Below the pieces are notes generated by a model, which ran no database searches, was not told the DNA's origin, and saw nothing but the letters and a program-made list of their open reading frames with translations. Position numbers and translations under genes: made by a program. From Apibacter raozihei (GTDB taxonomy: Bacteria > Bacteroidota > Bacteroidia > Flavobacteriales > Weeksellaceae): a stretch of 64,000 bases of DNA. This document shows, one piece after another, positions 56,122 to 64,000 of this stretch; position 1 is the first letter of the stretch, and every line of letters starts with the position of its first letter. The DNA lies in contig NZ_CP034930.1 of the NCBI RefSeq assembly GCF_004014855.1, positions 2,275,716 through 2,339,715 of the forward strand, in the 5' to 3' direction.

Positions 56122-56715
56122 ATGAAAAAAATGCCATTTTTTATGATCTTACTTTTGGTCAATCAGATTCATTCTTATGCGCAGGAAAAAGCAGTTGATC
56201 TTGTTAACTTTAATCTTAGCGTCATAGGTGTAGGTATTCAATATGAAAAAGCCTTGACTGAAAAGATAACTGCTTTAGGAACGATTGATTATTCAGGTGG
56301 TTTTGGTTATAATTATAACGGTTACGATGAAGGATTTGACTACATGTTAACTACCAGATTATCCTTGGAAGGACGTTATTATTATAATTTTGAATCCAGA
56401 GCTTCAAAAGGAAAAAATACAGCTAATAATTCAGGTAATTATTTATCACTGAAATTGACGATTTTGCCTGATTGGCTAACCAGTTCTTCTAACAATTGGA
56501 AAATTAATCCTCAAGGTTCATTGTCATTTAATTACGGACTTAAGAGATCTTTTGCTAAAAACTTTTTTTATGAGCTCTATGCAGGACCTGGAGTTTCTAT
56601 GTATTCTGAATCTAATTATAAATATAACTTTGCATTAGATAGATTTGAGAAAAAAAAGGAGACTAAAATTGGAGCTATGCTGGACTATGGGTTCAGAATA
56701 GGATACAATTTTTAG
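56122..56715 (+). CDS. Putative small outer-membrane beta-barrel protein
   Basis: A 197-residue protein with a signal peptide (IHSYAQ) and repeated amphipathic strands such as FNLSVIGVGIQYEKALTEKITALGTIDYSGGFGY and TKIGAMLDYGFRIGYNF, ending on Phe. The pattern fits an 8-strand outer-membrane barrel. No family marker lets me name it. It stands alone between the DtxR-type and Rrf2 genes. Confidence 0.65.
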   Translation: MKKMPFFMILLLVNQIHSYAQEKAVDLVNFNLSVIGVGIQYEKALTEKITALGTIDYSGGFGYNYNGYDEGFDYMLTTRLSLEGRYYYNFESRASKGKNTANNSGNYLSLKLTILPDWLTSSSNNWKINPQGSLSFNYGLKRSFAKNFFYELYAGPGVSMYSESNYKYNFALDRFEKKKETKIGAMLDYGFRIGYNF

Positions 56716-56737
56716 ATTTTAAACAATAAAAAATTGC

Positions 56738-57160
56738 TTACTGTAGATTTATTGTTTTTAAGGTATCTTTTAAATACAATAAATCTACATTGAGAATATT
56801 GTCTCGTATATCTGATTTAATTTTATAATATTTATGATGCAATGGGCACGGGTTTTCACTGGAACAATCTCTTAAGCCTAAAATACATTTTTTAACAGCC
56901 TTTTCTCCATCTATAGAAACAACAATATCGCATATTTTTATTTTTTCAGGTGCTCGGCCTAACGTAAAACCTCCGTTTTTTCCTTTCATAGACATTAGTA
57001 AATCCACTTTAGTCAATTGCTGAAGTATTTTTGCAGTAAATGGTTCCGGAGAATCTAATGCCTGGCTTATTTCTCCTACCTGGCACAAATGATCTCTTGA
57101 GCTATTTTTACTGAGATATATCATAATCTTTATTGCGTATTCGCTAGTTTTTGTGAACAT
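56738..57160 (-). CDS. Rrf2-family transcriptional regulator
   Basis: A 140-residue protein (ATG at 57160; the longer reading adds a non-family leader). Winged HTH: MFTKTSEYAIKIMIYLSKNS, VGEISQALDSPEPFTAKILQQLTKVDLLMSMKGKNGGFTLGR. Three Cys, in CILGLRDCSSENPC (spacing x6 and x5), match the Fe-S cysteine positions of IscR/NsrR-like members, so it probably senses NO, oxidants or cluster supply. It is divergent from the DUF763 gene; TATATTTG on the minus strand (57194 to 57187) is its -7 box. Confidence 0.88.
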   Translation of the reverse strand: MFTKTSEYAIKIMIYLSKNSSRDHLCQVGEISQALDSPEPFTAKILQQLTKVDLLMSMKGKNGGFTLGRAPEKIKICDIVVSIDGEKAVKKCILGLRDCSSENPCPLHHKYYKIKSDIRDNILNVDLLYLKDTLKTINLQ

Positions 57161-57359
57161 GTGAATGGTAATAATCAATCCGATTTCAAATATAAAACAT
57201 AAAAAGATAAATAGGTCTTTTTATTAAATAAATTATATCATGTTATTAAAAATTATTTTAATTAATTCATTACTAATTGATTAATTGAAAATTGTTTACT
57301 GAAAAATTATTACAGATAAATAACTAAGTAATTTTAAATCATTTACGTAAATTTACACT

Positions 57360-58613
57360 ATGAAGAGAGGATATGCAGATTTACCATTGCATTACGGTAC
57401 TGTTCCGGCATGGTTAGCTCAAAGAATGTGCTTGTTAGGCGGAGCAATTACTGAAGCAATAGTGCAGGAGTACGGAAAAAAAGTCTTTCTTCAAAAATTA
57501 AGTGATCCCTTTTGGTTTCAATCTCTGGGATGTGTTTTAGGAATGGACTGGCATTCATCAGGAATTACTACTTCCGTAATGAATGCTTTAAAAAAATCTA
57601 TCAATCAGCGTTCTTCGGAATTAGGTATTTATATCTGTGGAGGTAGAGGGAAATCTTCCAGAAAAACTCCTGATGAGTTGATGGATGTTGCTTATAAAAC
57701 AGGGTTAAATGGCAGTGAGCTCGTTACCCATAGTAAGTTGGCAGCTAAAGTAGATAATACCGCCGTGCAAGATGGATTCCAGTTGTATCTGCATTCTTTT
57801 GTAGTTACTTCTGAAGGCGATTGGTCTATTATACAGCAAGGAATGAATCCTGACGAAAAAATGGCTAGAAGATATCACTGGCTTTCGTCTAATATAAAAT
57901 CTTTTACAGAAACACCTCATTCTTTTATATATGGAAAAAATCAGGGGCAGATCTTAAATTTGACTGATCAAAATGCTAAACAGACTAAAGAAGGAATACT
58001 GAGTTTAACTCGTGAAAATCCGGATAAATTGATGAAGGAAATTTCTTTACTTATGCCTGAACATCATGAAGTGCTTCAAAAGGATGTAAATCTAAAACGT
58101 TTGGGAGCTGCTTTAGTACTTGCTCATGAAACAGATATCTCTTCAATTGAATCACTTTTACTTTTGAAAGGCGTAGGACCCAGAACACTTCAGTCTTTAA
58201 CTTTGGTAAGTGAAGTTATTCATGGTACTCCTTCCAGATTTTCCGATCCTGCTCGTTTTTCTTTTGCTCATGGAGGTAAAGACGGTCATCCTTTTCCCGT
58301 TCCAACGAATATTTATGATGAAACTATTGAAATATTCGATATAGCGTTGCACAAATCTCGTTTAGGAGAAAAACATAAATCGGAGGCTTTAAAAAACCTT
58401 TCAAAGGTTTCTCAGCAAATGGAAAACAACTTTATTCCAGATTATCAGTTAAAAGATTGGATACATAAAGAAAGAAAAGATTCATGGAAATATGGAGGGA
58501 AAACAGTTTTAGGTGATGCAGTCAAGAATACTGATAATTCAAAAATAATTACCCAAACAAGGTTTAATCCAAAGTCAAAAAAAATAGATAAGGATCAGCT
58601 GAGTTTATTTTAA
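57360..58613 (+). CDS. DUF763 family protein
   Basis: A 417-residue protein with MKRGYADLPLHYGTVPAWLAQRMCLLGGAI, the conserved DUF763 start, then LGCVLGMDWHSSGITTSVMNALK, a GGRGKSSRKTPDEL block, and VQDGFQLYLHSFVVTSEGDWSIIQQGMN. Its later SSIESLLLLKGVGPRTLQSL is helix-hairpin-helix-like. The family occurs in archaea and bacteria and has no established reaction. The HhH-like stretch suggests nucleic-acid contact, an inference. Its partner may be the divergent Rrf2 regulator. Confidence 0.88.
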   Translation: MKRGYADLPLHYGTVPAWLAQRMCLLGGAITEAIVQEYGKKVFLQKLSDPFWFQSLGCVLGMDWHSSGITTSVMNALKKSINQRSSELGIYICGGRGKSSRKTPDELMDVAYKTGLNGSELVTHSKLAAKVDNTAVQDGFQLYLHSFVVTSEGDWSIIQQGMNPDEKMARRYHWLSSNIKSFTETPHSFIYGKNQGQILNLTDQNAKQTKEGILSLTRENPDKLMKEISLLMPEHHEVLQKDVNLKRLGAALVLAHETDISSIESLLLLKGVGPRTLQSLTLVSEVIHGTPSRFSDPARFSFAHGGKDGHPFPVPTNIYDETIEIFDIALHKSRLGEKHKSEALKNLSKVSQQMENNFIPDYQLKDWIHKERKDSWKYGGKTVLGDAVKNTDNSKIITQTRFNPKSKKIDKDQLSLF

Positions 58614-58664
58614 ATAATCTTTGAATACCTTTATAGTTGTGTATTAAATAAAAATGTTAACTTT

Positions 58665-58772
58665 GATAGAAACCATGGGGTGCTTTAACTTAAAAGTTGC
58701 AGGCTGAGATTATACCCAACAAAAGTATTTCTTTTGTGCACTTATCAGATAATGCTGATAAAGGATTTTATC
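58665..58772 (+). promoter_or_regulatory. TPP riboswitch
   Basis: The conserved TPP aptamer parts are all in order: GGGGTGC (58677-58683), a P3 stem AACTT / AAGTT, the invariant GGCTGAGATTATACCC (about 58702-58717), an optional extra stem ACAAAAG / CTTTTGT, and the pyrophosphate-sensor stem TTATCAG-ATAATG-CTGATAA (58742-58760), followed by AAGGA. P1 pairs GATAGAAACC with GGATTTTATC allowing one mismatch and one G-U. Beyond it AAAGGA can pair with TCCCTTT near 58795, a plausible off-switch. It controls the gene at 58829. Confidence 0.93.
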
Positions 58773-58828
58773 TAACTGTATAGTTTCCCTTTGTTTTATT
58801 AATTGTTGAATTTTAAACATACTAAATT

Positions 58829-59890
58829 ATGGGAATTTTATCTGCAGAAGTACTGGGAAAACTTAAAGAAGAAGCTGTAAATGCTGAAAAAATAAGAAAA
58901 TTGACGGATAGTCAATTAGAAATTATTTATTCTCAGAATTTGTTTAATTTGTTTGTGCCTAAGTATTTAGGTGGTTTAGAATTAAATTTGTTAGAAGGTC
59001 TGCAATTACAGGAAGTAATAGCAAAGTTAGATGGAAGTTTAGGCTGGACAGTGACTTTGTGTAGCGGTGCAAATGCTTTTGTAGGATATTTATCCGGTAA
59101 ACTGGCAGAAAATATATTTAAGGATCCTAAAGTTTGTTTCGGAGGCAGTGGAAAAATAGGGGGTGTAGCTGAAGAGAGTCAGGACGGATATTTAATTAAC
59201 GGAAAATGGAGTTATGTAACAGGAATACCCCACGTAAACGTTTTTACAGCCAATTGTCAAATTAAAAAAAATGGAAAGATGCTTACCTGCGATAAGGGTA
59301 CACCGATTTACAAATCTTTTATTTTTTTTCCGGAAGAAGTAAAAATTATTGAAGATTGGAACACTATAGGTTTAATAGCTACAGCCAGTCATTCGTATAC
59401 AGTGGAAAATTTATTCGTTAAAAAAGAACGATCTTTTTTGATAAAAGCTGAATGTCGTTCCATCGATCTTTTAATTTACAAATATCCCTTTTTAACTTTT
59501 GCAGAGCTGACTCTCGCTGTTAATCATCTGGGAATGCAAAAACATTTTTTTGATTTAGTTGAAACTATTTTCAACTCTATTCAGGAACCATTACATAAAG
59601 AATTCAGAACTCAATTTTTAAAAAATGCAAATCATAACTTTCAGGAGAGAAGAGCGTTATTTTATAAATATGTTGAAGACTCGTGGAATGAATTAGAGAA
59701 AACCGAAAATGTATCGCACGAGCTGCTTAGTAAAATAAGTATTATATGCAGAGAAATTGTAAAAGAAGGAAGAGAAACGGCTTTGCAACTATATCCATAC
59801 CTCGGAATTTTAGCTTCTAATCCAATTACAGAAATCAACAGAATACTAAGGGATATTCTGACTGCCAGTCAGCATAGTTTGCTTTTGTAA
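58829..59890 (+). CDS. Acyl-CoA-dehydrogenase-fold flavoprotein, under TPP control
   Basis: A 353-residue protein. The N-terminal helical domain (AEVLGKLKEEAVNAEKIRKLTDSQLEIIYSQNLFNLFVPKYLGGLELNLLEGLQLQEVIAKLDGSLGWTVTLCSG) is that of HsaA/DszC-like flavin monooxygenases. A beta domain follows (YLINGKWSYVTGIPHVNVFTANC, where NG-x-W-xYxTG recalls the FMN site), then a C-terminal helical bundle. No catalytic Glu of true acyl-CoA dehydrogenases is evident. A TPP riboswitch directly in front implies a role in thiamine uptake, salvage or degradation, which is unusual for this fold. The exact reaction is not predictable. Confidence 0.8.
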   Translation: MGILSAEVLGKLKEEAVNAEKIRKLTDSQLEIIYSQNLFNLFVPKYLGGLELNLLEGLQLQEVIAKLDGSLGWTVTLCSGANAFVGYLSGKLAENIFKDPKVCFGGSGKIGGVAEESQDGYLINGKWSYVTGIPHVNVFTANCQIKKNGKMLTCDKGTPIYKSFIFFPEEVKIIEDWNTIGLIATASHSYTVENLFVKKERSFLIKAECRSIDLLIYKYPFLTFAELTLAVNHLGMQKHFFDLVETIFNSIQEPLHKEFRTQFLKNANHNFQERRALFYKYVEDSWNELEKTENVSHELLSKISIICREIVKEGRETALQLYPYLGILASNPITEINRILRDILTASQHSLLL

Positions 59891-60031
59891 ACTATTTTTT
59901 ACTTCAGATTGCGTAAAATTATTCAATAATAAACGATGGATAGTAATAATTTTTTAAATAGTTTAGACATAATTTATTAAGAATAAATTATATAAAATGA
60001 ATGAAAAATAACAATTAAGATATATAATTTG

Positions 60032-60068
60032 TACATTTACATACCATACTAAATGGTATGTAAATGTA
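60032..60068. promoter_or_regulatory. Perfect 37-bp palindrome over the TetR start, probable operator
   Basis: Arms TACATTTACATACCAT (60032-60047) and ATGGTATGTAAATGTA (60053-60068) are exact complements around ACTAA. The last base is the A of the TetR start codon. The inner ACATACCAT core and its size suit a TetR-family site, so autorepression is likely. Confidence 0.75.
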
Positions 60069-60592
60069 TGAAGAAAAAAAATAAAACAGATTGGTTACTA
60101 GAAGGGTTAAAAGTTTTAGAGGAAAAAGGGTTTAACAAATTAAGCATTGAGGAACTTTGTGTACGATTAAATCTCACTAAAGGTTCATTTTATCACCATT
60201 TTAAAAATATAGAAAATTACGTAGAATCTTTAATGATATACTGGAAAGAAGAAAATACTTTACCTTTTATAAATAAAGTAAATACTAAAGATAATTTTTT
60301 AGATAAATATTATTATTTAAAAGAATTAGTAGCAAATGCATCACATAAAAAAGAGCAGGTAATTCGAGGTTGGAGTTATTCAAATCCGATAGTAAAATTT
60401 TATTTGCAGCAAGTAGACAGTTTCAGATTATCATTTCTAAAAGAATTGAGACAAATTAAAGGAGAATCAAAAGAAAATACCGATCATGCAGCCATGTTGG
60501 AATATGCAACTCTTATAGGTATTCAGCAGTTATTTCCAGATATAACAAAGGAAGAGTTACAGCAATTACAAAAATTCTATGATAAAATATAA
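60068..60592 (+). CDS. TetR/AcrR-family transcriptional regulator
   Basis: A 174-residue protein; the ATG at 60068 gives the usual start (MKKKNKTDWLLEGLKVLEEKGFNKLSIEELCVRLNLTKGSFYHHFKNIENYVESLMIYW), whose HTH is of TetR type with the YHHF block. The ligand domain is unremarkable. The start lies in an exact 37-bp palindrome, and the next gene follows by 9 bases, so regulator and DUF2867 protein form one unit. Confidence 0.9.
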   Translation: MKKKNKTDWLLEGLKVLEEKGFNKLSIEELCVRLNLTKGSFYHHFKNIENYVESLMIYWKEENTLPFINKVNTKDNFLDKYYYLKELVANASHKKEQVIRGWSYSNPIVKFYLQQVDSFRLSFLKELRQIKGESKENTDHAAMLEYATLIGIQQLFPDITKEELQQLQKFYDKI

Positions 60593-60601
60593 CATTAAGC
60601 T

Positions 60602-61114
60602 ATGAAAATCAAAACAGGCAAAGTAGCTGAAAAAGATTTGATAGCACAATATCTTCCATCTGACTATACAGAAGTTTTACAGTGCGTATTTTTCAGCGAA
60701 AAAAATATAACTCCCGACGATATTCAAGTAGCTTTTTGGACTAATTCTCCTCAATGGATAAAAAAAATGTTCAAATTAAGAGATATACTAGTAAAACCTT
60801 TGGGTATTAAACCCGGAAATGAAAATGATAAGCTTGAACTGGCAAAAAGCATACGTTTAGGAGAAAATTATAGATTTATAAGTATTCCCGCTAAATCTAT
60901 ACATGAAACTTTATTATGTATGAACGATAAGCATCTGGTTATGTATTTTTCTGCTAAAATCATATCTGAAACGGGAGATAAAAAAAAACTAACAATTACC
61001 ACTCTTGTTAATTTTCATAATCTCTTGGGGCGGTTATATTTTTATATTATTTACCCTTTTCATTGTATCATTGTTAAAAGTATGATAAAAAATGCAGTAT
61101 CCATAGTTCAATAA
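60602..61114 (+). CDS. DUF2867 domain protein
   Basis: A 170-residue protein with VAFWTNSPQWIKKMFKLRDILVKPLGIK (about residues 42-69), MYFSAKIISETGDKKKLTITTLVNFHNLLGRLYFYIIYPFHCIIVKSMI, matching the DUF2867 pattern as I remember it. There is no signal peptide. A hydrophobic C-terminal segment may be a membrane contact. It is co-directional with and next to the TetR gene, probably its target. Confidence 0.8.
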   Translation: MKIKTGKVAEKDLIAQYLPSDYTEVLQCVFFSEKNITPDDIQVAFWTNSPQWIKKMFKLRDILVKPLGIKPGNENDKLELAKSIRLGENYRFISIPAKSIHETLLCMNDKHLVMYFSAKIISETGDKKKLTITTLVNFHNLLGRLYFYIIYPFHCIIVKSMIKNAVSIVQ

Positions 61115-61421
61115 AAATATTTCTTATCTGGTATTCTAATTTAGATATTAATTATTTACGTTTAAAAATTCCGGAGTAAAAAAATGTGATAGTTATTCTG
61201 AAAGTAATAAAATATATAATTAATGGTAAAGTGTCATTGACTAATCATACTCTTTAGCAGCCTAATTAAAAATAAATATTAGAGAAAAACAAAGTTTACA
61301 AAATATAAGGTATTTTTCAAAGTGGAAGATCTAACAATGAATAGAAGTCAAGTTTTAACAAAAAAAATGTTTATTAATTTGTTTTAAACTAAGTTTGTTT
61401 GGATTACTGAATATAAGCTCA
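61115..61421. other. Gene-free gap after the DUF2867 gene
   Basis: These 307 bases separate convergent genes. I find no ORF, tRNA, terminator hairpin or promoter box that stands out. Confidence 0.4.
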
Positions 61422-62435
61422 CTATAAACTATCACTGATAAATTTGGCTTTAAATTCGGTTTCTTTCCATTCTTTTTCCGGATTACTCTGAGCAGTTATT
61501 CCGCCTCCCACAAAAAGTAAAGCTCCGTTATTATAAAGTTTAGAACATCTTAAATTTACATAATATTTTTCATAACTTTCTGTTTGAATGCCAATGTAAC
61601 CGGAATAAAAATCACGAGAATAAGATTCTTCATTTAAAATAAATTCTTTGCTTTCCTTAGTAGGAAGTCCGCACACGGCAGGAGTAGGATGCAGGCCGGA
61701 AATTATATCTTTTATTTTTTGTTTATCCTCTAAAGGAAAAGAAAAATAAGTTACTAAATGTTTAACAATTCCCAGATGAAGAGATTCCGGTCCACGAATA
61801 TTAAGAGGTTTAACAGATAATTTTTTAAGTTGCTTTAAAATATAATCCGTTACATACTGCTGTTCATCCTTTTCTTTAGTTTGCCATTCGGAACTCTCAT
61901 TGTCGGGTAATGTACCGGCTAAAGCCATTGTAGTAAAAACAGAATTTTCCCAAGATCCTAAAGTTTCCGGAGTAGCCCCAAGCCAAACTTCATTTTTGTT
62001 CCAGTAGCTTAAATGAATAAAAGAATTAGGATATTGATCTGCCAGATATCTGAAAGATTTAAGAGGACAAATAGAGCTGTTTGAAATCCATATATCGCGG
62101 GATAAAACTATTTTATCCATATTTCCCAATTTCAATATAGATATTGCTTTATCAATTAATTGAATATAATTATCTATTGATATTGTTGAATTATCAATTA
62201 GACTTTCGGATAAATGAATTTCGTTAAGTTCAGATAATTCTGAATAGTTTAACGGAGTTAAAAAACTGAAACGGAATTCATAATTTTTTGATGAATCAAA
62301 AGAATGAAAAATATATTTATTTGCTCCTTTTTCATCCGGGATGATAAGATAAAACTTACTTTCCTGAGGGAATCTAATGAAAGCAAAAGGAGTGTCAGAA
62401 CAAATGTGATCTTTAATTACATCATTGATTATCAT
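61422..62435 (-). CDS. menF: Isochorismate synthase
   Basis: A 337-residue chorismate-binding enzyme. Seen: IQLIDKAISILKLGNMDKIVLSRDIWI, FIHLSYWNKNEVWLGATPETLG, and the GLHPTPAVCGLPTKESKEFILNEESYSRDFYSGYIG block of the catalytic domain. It converts chorismate to isochorismate, the first menaquinone step; siderophore synthesis is an alternative, but no dhb-type genes are here. It overlaps the end of the thioesterase gene by one base. Confidence 0.9.
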   Translation of the reverse strand: MIINDVIKDHICSDTPFAFIRFPQESKFYLIIPDEKGANKYIFHSFDSSKNYEFRFSFLTPLNYSELSELNEIHLSESLIDNSTISIDNYIQLIDKAISILKLGNMDKIVLSRDIWISNSSICPLKSFRYLADQYPNSFIHLSYWNKNEVWLGATPETLGSWENSVFTTMALAGTLPDNESSEWQTKEKDEQQYVTDYILKQLKKLSVKPLNIRGPESLHLGIVKHLVTYFSFPLEDKQKIKDIISGLHPTPAVCGLPTKESKEFILNEESYSRDFYSGYIGIQTESYEKYYVNLRCSKLYNNGALLFVGGGITAQSNPEKEWKETEFKAKFISDSL

Positions 62436-62869
62436 TAGTCAAAATCTTTAATAGGAACGATTCGATTGATCATAGTTACGTAACAATTTTTGAAAGTTTC
62501 CCTTTCATTTTCATTGTAAATATTGATTTCTATAACCTGCGAAGAGTTTCCTTTGTTGATAAAACTAGCTATTGCTTTGATTTTTCCGGTTCTTACCGCT
62601 TTCAAATGGTATCCGTTAACCTGAGTTCCAAACACATAATATTTTTGAGGATCAATAGTCGTTAATGAAAGAACAGAGCCTACAGTTTCTGCTATTGCCA
62701 GGGATACACCTCCATGTAAAAAGCCCATCGGCTGATGAACTTTTGAAGTAACTTCAAGTTCGGCAGTCAGCGTATCACCTGTAAATTCCGTATAGACAAT
62801 CCCTAAGTTCTCCATTAAAGTATCTTTAGAAGAATTATTTAAATGTTGAATTATTTCCTCGTTACTCAT
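62435..62869 (-). CDS. PaaI-type hotdog thioesterase (MenI-like)
   Basis: A 144-residue protein with LTAELEVTSKVHQPMGFLHGGVSLAIAETVGSVLSL, the hotdog HGG motif of the PaaI/YdiI family, and KAIASFINKGNSSQVIEINIYNENE. It probably hydrolyses 1,4-dihydroxy-2-naphthoyl-CoA, judged by its one-base junction with menF. This is the first gene of the pair. Confidence 0.87.
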   Translation of the reverse strand: MSNEEIIQHLNNSSKDTLMENLGIVYTEFTGDTLTAELEVTSKVHQPMGFLHGGVSLAIAETVGSVLSLTTIDPQKYYVFGTQVNGYHLKAVRTGKIKAIASFINKGNSSQVIEINIYNENERETFKNCYVTMINRIVPIKDFD

Positions 62870-62982
62870 TTTTATGTATTTGTAAATTCAATACAAATGT
62901 AAAAATATTTAAGTTTACAAGTTTGAATTTATTCATCAGTCAGTATTTAAGATTATCACGTATTTTTATTAAAAATTAAATT

Positions 62983-63017
62983 TGCAATTGAGTTGCAACA
63001 TACTCATAATATTTTTG
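62983..63017 (+). promoter_or_regulatory. Promoter and inverted repeat before the P-type ATPase
   Basis: TTG (62988-62990), 19 bases, TATTTTTG (63010-63017) match the consensus exactly. The -33 box lies inside the repeat TGCAA-TTGAG-TTGCA (62983-62997), so a metal regulator could act there. Confidence 0.65.
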
Positions 63018-63043
63018 TAGAGTAAACAAAAAAACTAATAGAT

Positions 63044-64000
63044 ATGGCTGTTAAAAAACATAGCTGTTCATGCTGTTCAGATATAAAAGAGCAAGTTTCT
63101 CATAGTCATGAAGGACATTCCCATGACCATGGTATAGATAAAGATATTAGTACAATGAAATTATTTTTACCTGCAATAATCAGTGCTGTTCTTTTATTGG
63201 CAGCGGTACTAATGGATTATTTACAGGTTGATTTTTTTCACTCATGGCTTCGATTATTATGGTATATTCTGGCTTATTTACCAGTAGGTTACCCTGTCTT
63301 TAAAGAAATGTTACAGGAGTTCAGGCACTACGATTTTTTCAATGAATTATCATTAATGTTTTTAGCATCTGTGGGTGCTTTTTATATAAAACAGTATCCG
63401 GAAGCAGTTGCAGTTATGCTTTTTTACTCTATTGGAGAAAATTTCCAGGGATTAGCGGTTGCAAAAGCTAAAAAAAATATAAACTCTTTGTTGGATCAAA
63501 GGCCGGATGAAGCTTCCGTTATAGAAAATAACACTGTAATAAAAATTAAAGCCAGGGAGGTTGCAGTAAGAGCAATCATGCAATTAAAACCAGGAGAGAG
63601 GGCAGCGCTGGATGGTGAATTGATTTCTGATTCGGCTTCGTTTAATACTTCGGCACTTACAGGGGAGAGTGCCCCGCAGACAAAAGAAACAGGCGATAGT
63701 GTTTTAGCTGGTATGATAAATCTGAATTCATCATCGTTAGTCAAAGTTACCACACCTTATGAAGATAGTAAGTTGTCTAAAATTCTTGATTTAGTGCAAA
63801 ATGCAACCGGACAAAAAGCTAAAACAGAATTATTTATAAGAAAGTTTGCCAAAATATATACACCGGCTGTTTTTTTTGTGGCATTACTGGTTTTTCTACT
63901 TCCTTATTTTTTTGTTTCAAACTATCAATATGAAGATTGGCTCTATAGATCACTAATTTTTCTAGTCATATCATGTCCATGTGCTTTGGTTATATCCATA
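63044..64000 (+). CDS. Heavy-metal P1B-type ATPase (ZntA-like), 3' end outside window
   Basis: 319 codons are visible and the frame is open at the right edge. The N-terminus is Cys- and His-rich (HSCSCCSDI, then SHSHEGHSHDHG) and lacks the usual metal-binding MxCxxC domain. Then follow two helices, the actuator domain with LTGES (about residue 205), and the membrane motif SCPCALVIS (about 312), which binds the transported metal in Zn/Cd/Co/Pb exporters. The phosphorylation site and ATP domain lie beyond the window. It is likely a zinc or cadmium exporter. Confidence 0.92.
   Translation, partial: MAVKKHSCSCCSDIKEQVSHSHEGHSHDHGIDKDISTMKLFLPAIISAVLLLAAVLMDYLQVDFFHSWLRLLWYILAYLPVGYPVFKEMLQEFRHYDFFNELSLMFLASVGAFYIKQYPEAVAVMLFYSIGENFQGLAVAKAKKNINSLLDQRPDEASVIENNTVIKIKAREVAVRAIMQLKPGERAALDGELISDSASFNTSALTGESAPQTKETGDSVLAGMINLNSSSLVKVTTPYEDSKLSKILDLVQNATGQKAKTELFIRKFAKIYTPAVFFVALLVFLLPYFFVSNYQYEDWLYRSLIFLVISCPCALVISI

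Overview
The window comes from an AT-rich bacterial chromosome and reads as Bacteroidota, class Flavobacteriia, most like the Weeksellaceae (an Apibacter/Chryseobacterium-type genome). The reasons are TAnnTTTG-type -7 promoter boxes, TonB-dependent receptors with carboxypeptidase-like N-terminal domains, a type IX secretion (T9SS) sorting domain, DUF4876, DUF3822 and DUF5686 family proteins, and an S16 ribosomal protein with the long Bacteroidota tail. The genus is inferred, not proven. I see no tRNA, rRNA, CRISPR array, insertion sequence or prophage.

Layout. 1-7237 (minus strand) is a tight five-gene surface operon: TonB-dependent receptor, two DUF4876 lipoproteins, a DUF6850-type barrel, and a di-heme cytochrome c peroxidase cut by the window edge. 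7558-23409 is mostly housekeeping: EamA and AI-2E transporters, a DivIC/FtsB-like protein, udk, class 1A pyrD, metG, an EEP-fold protein, trigger factor, DUF3822-rsmD, an omega-amidase-like nitrilase and a luciferase-like oxidoreductase. An orphan promoter-terminator pair near 18320-18523 suggests a small RNA. 24367-30434 is a purine operon, purL-purC-purF, preceded by a purine riboswitch with a guanine-type specificity base. 30515-43685 carries an HD hydrolase, accA, a frameshifted T9SS metalloprotease, rpsP-rimM, thiL with a thioesterase, greA-HIT, clpP, a DUF5686 protein, a Nudix hydrolase and a SRPBCC protein.

44061-50255 is a six-gene import operon. It holds a TrmO-like protein, a FecCD permease, an ABC ATPase, a tetrapyrrole-methylase-family enzyme, a TonB-dependent receptor and a binding lipoprotein. 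Mixing a complete outer-to-inner-membrane importer with two SAM-dependent methyltransferase families is the most unusual arrangement here; the cargo is unknown, perhaps a tetrapyrrole or metal chelate. 52661-55953 is a second metal-type locus: a receptor with a Cys-x-x-Cys plug, a thioredoxin-like partner, and a divergent DtxR/MntR-type regulator.

57360-64000 holds a DUF763 protein, a TPP riboswitch in front of an acyl-CoA-dehydrogenase-fold flavoprotein (unusual for a thiamine regulon), a TetR regulator whose start codon sits in a perfect 37-bp palindrome together with a DUF2867 partner, menaquinone genes (isochorismate synthase and a hotdog thioesterase), and the first 319 codons of a zinc/cadmium-type P1B ATPase with a candidate operator over its promoter.
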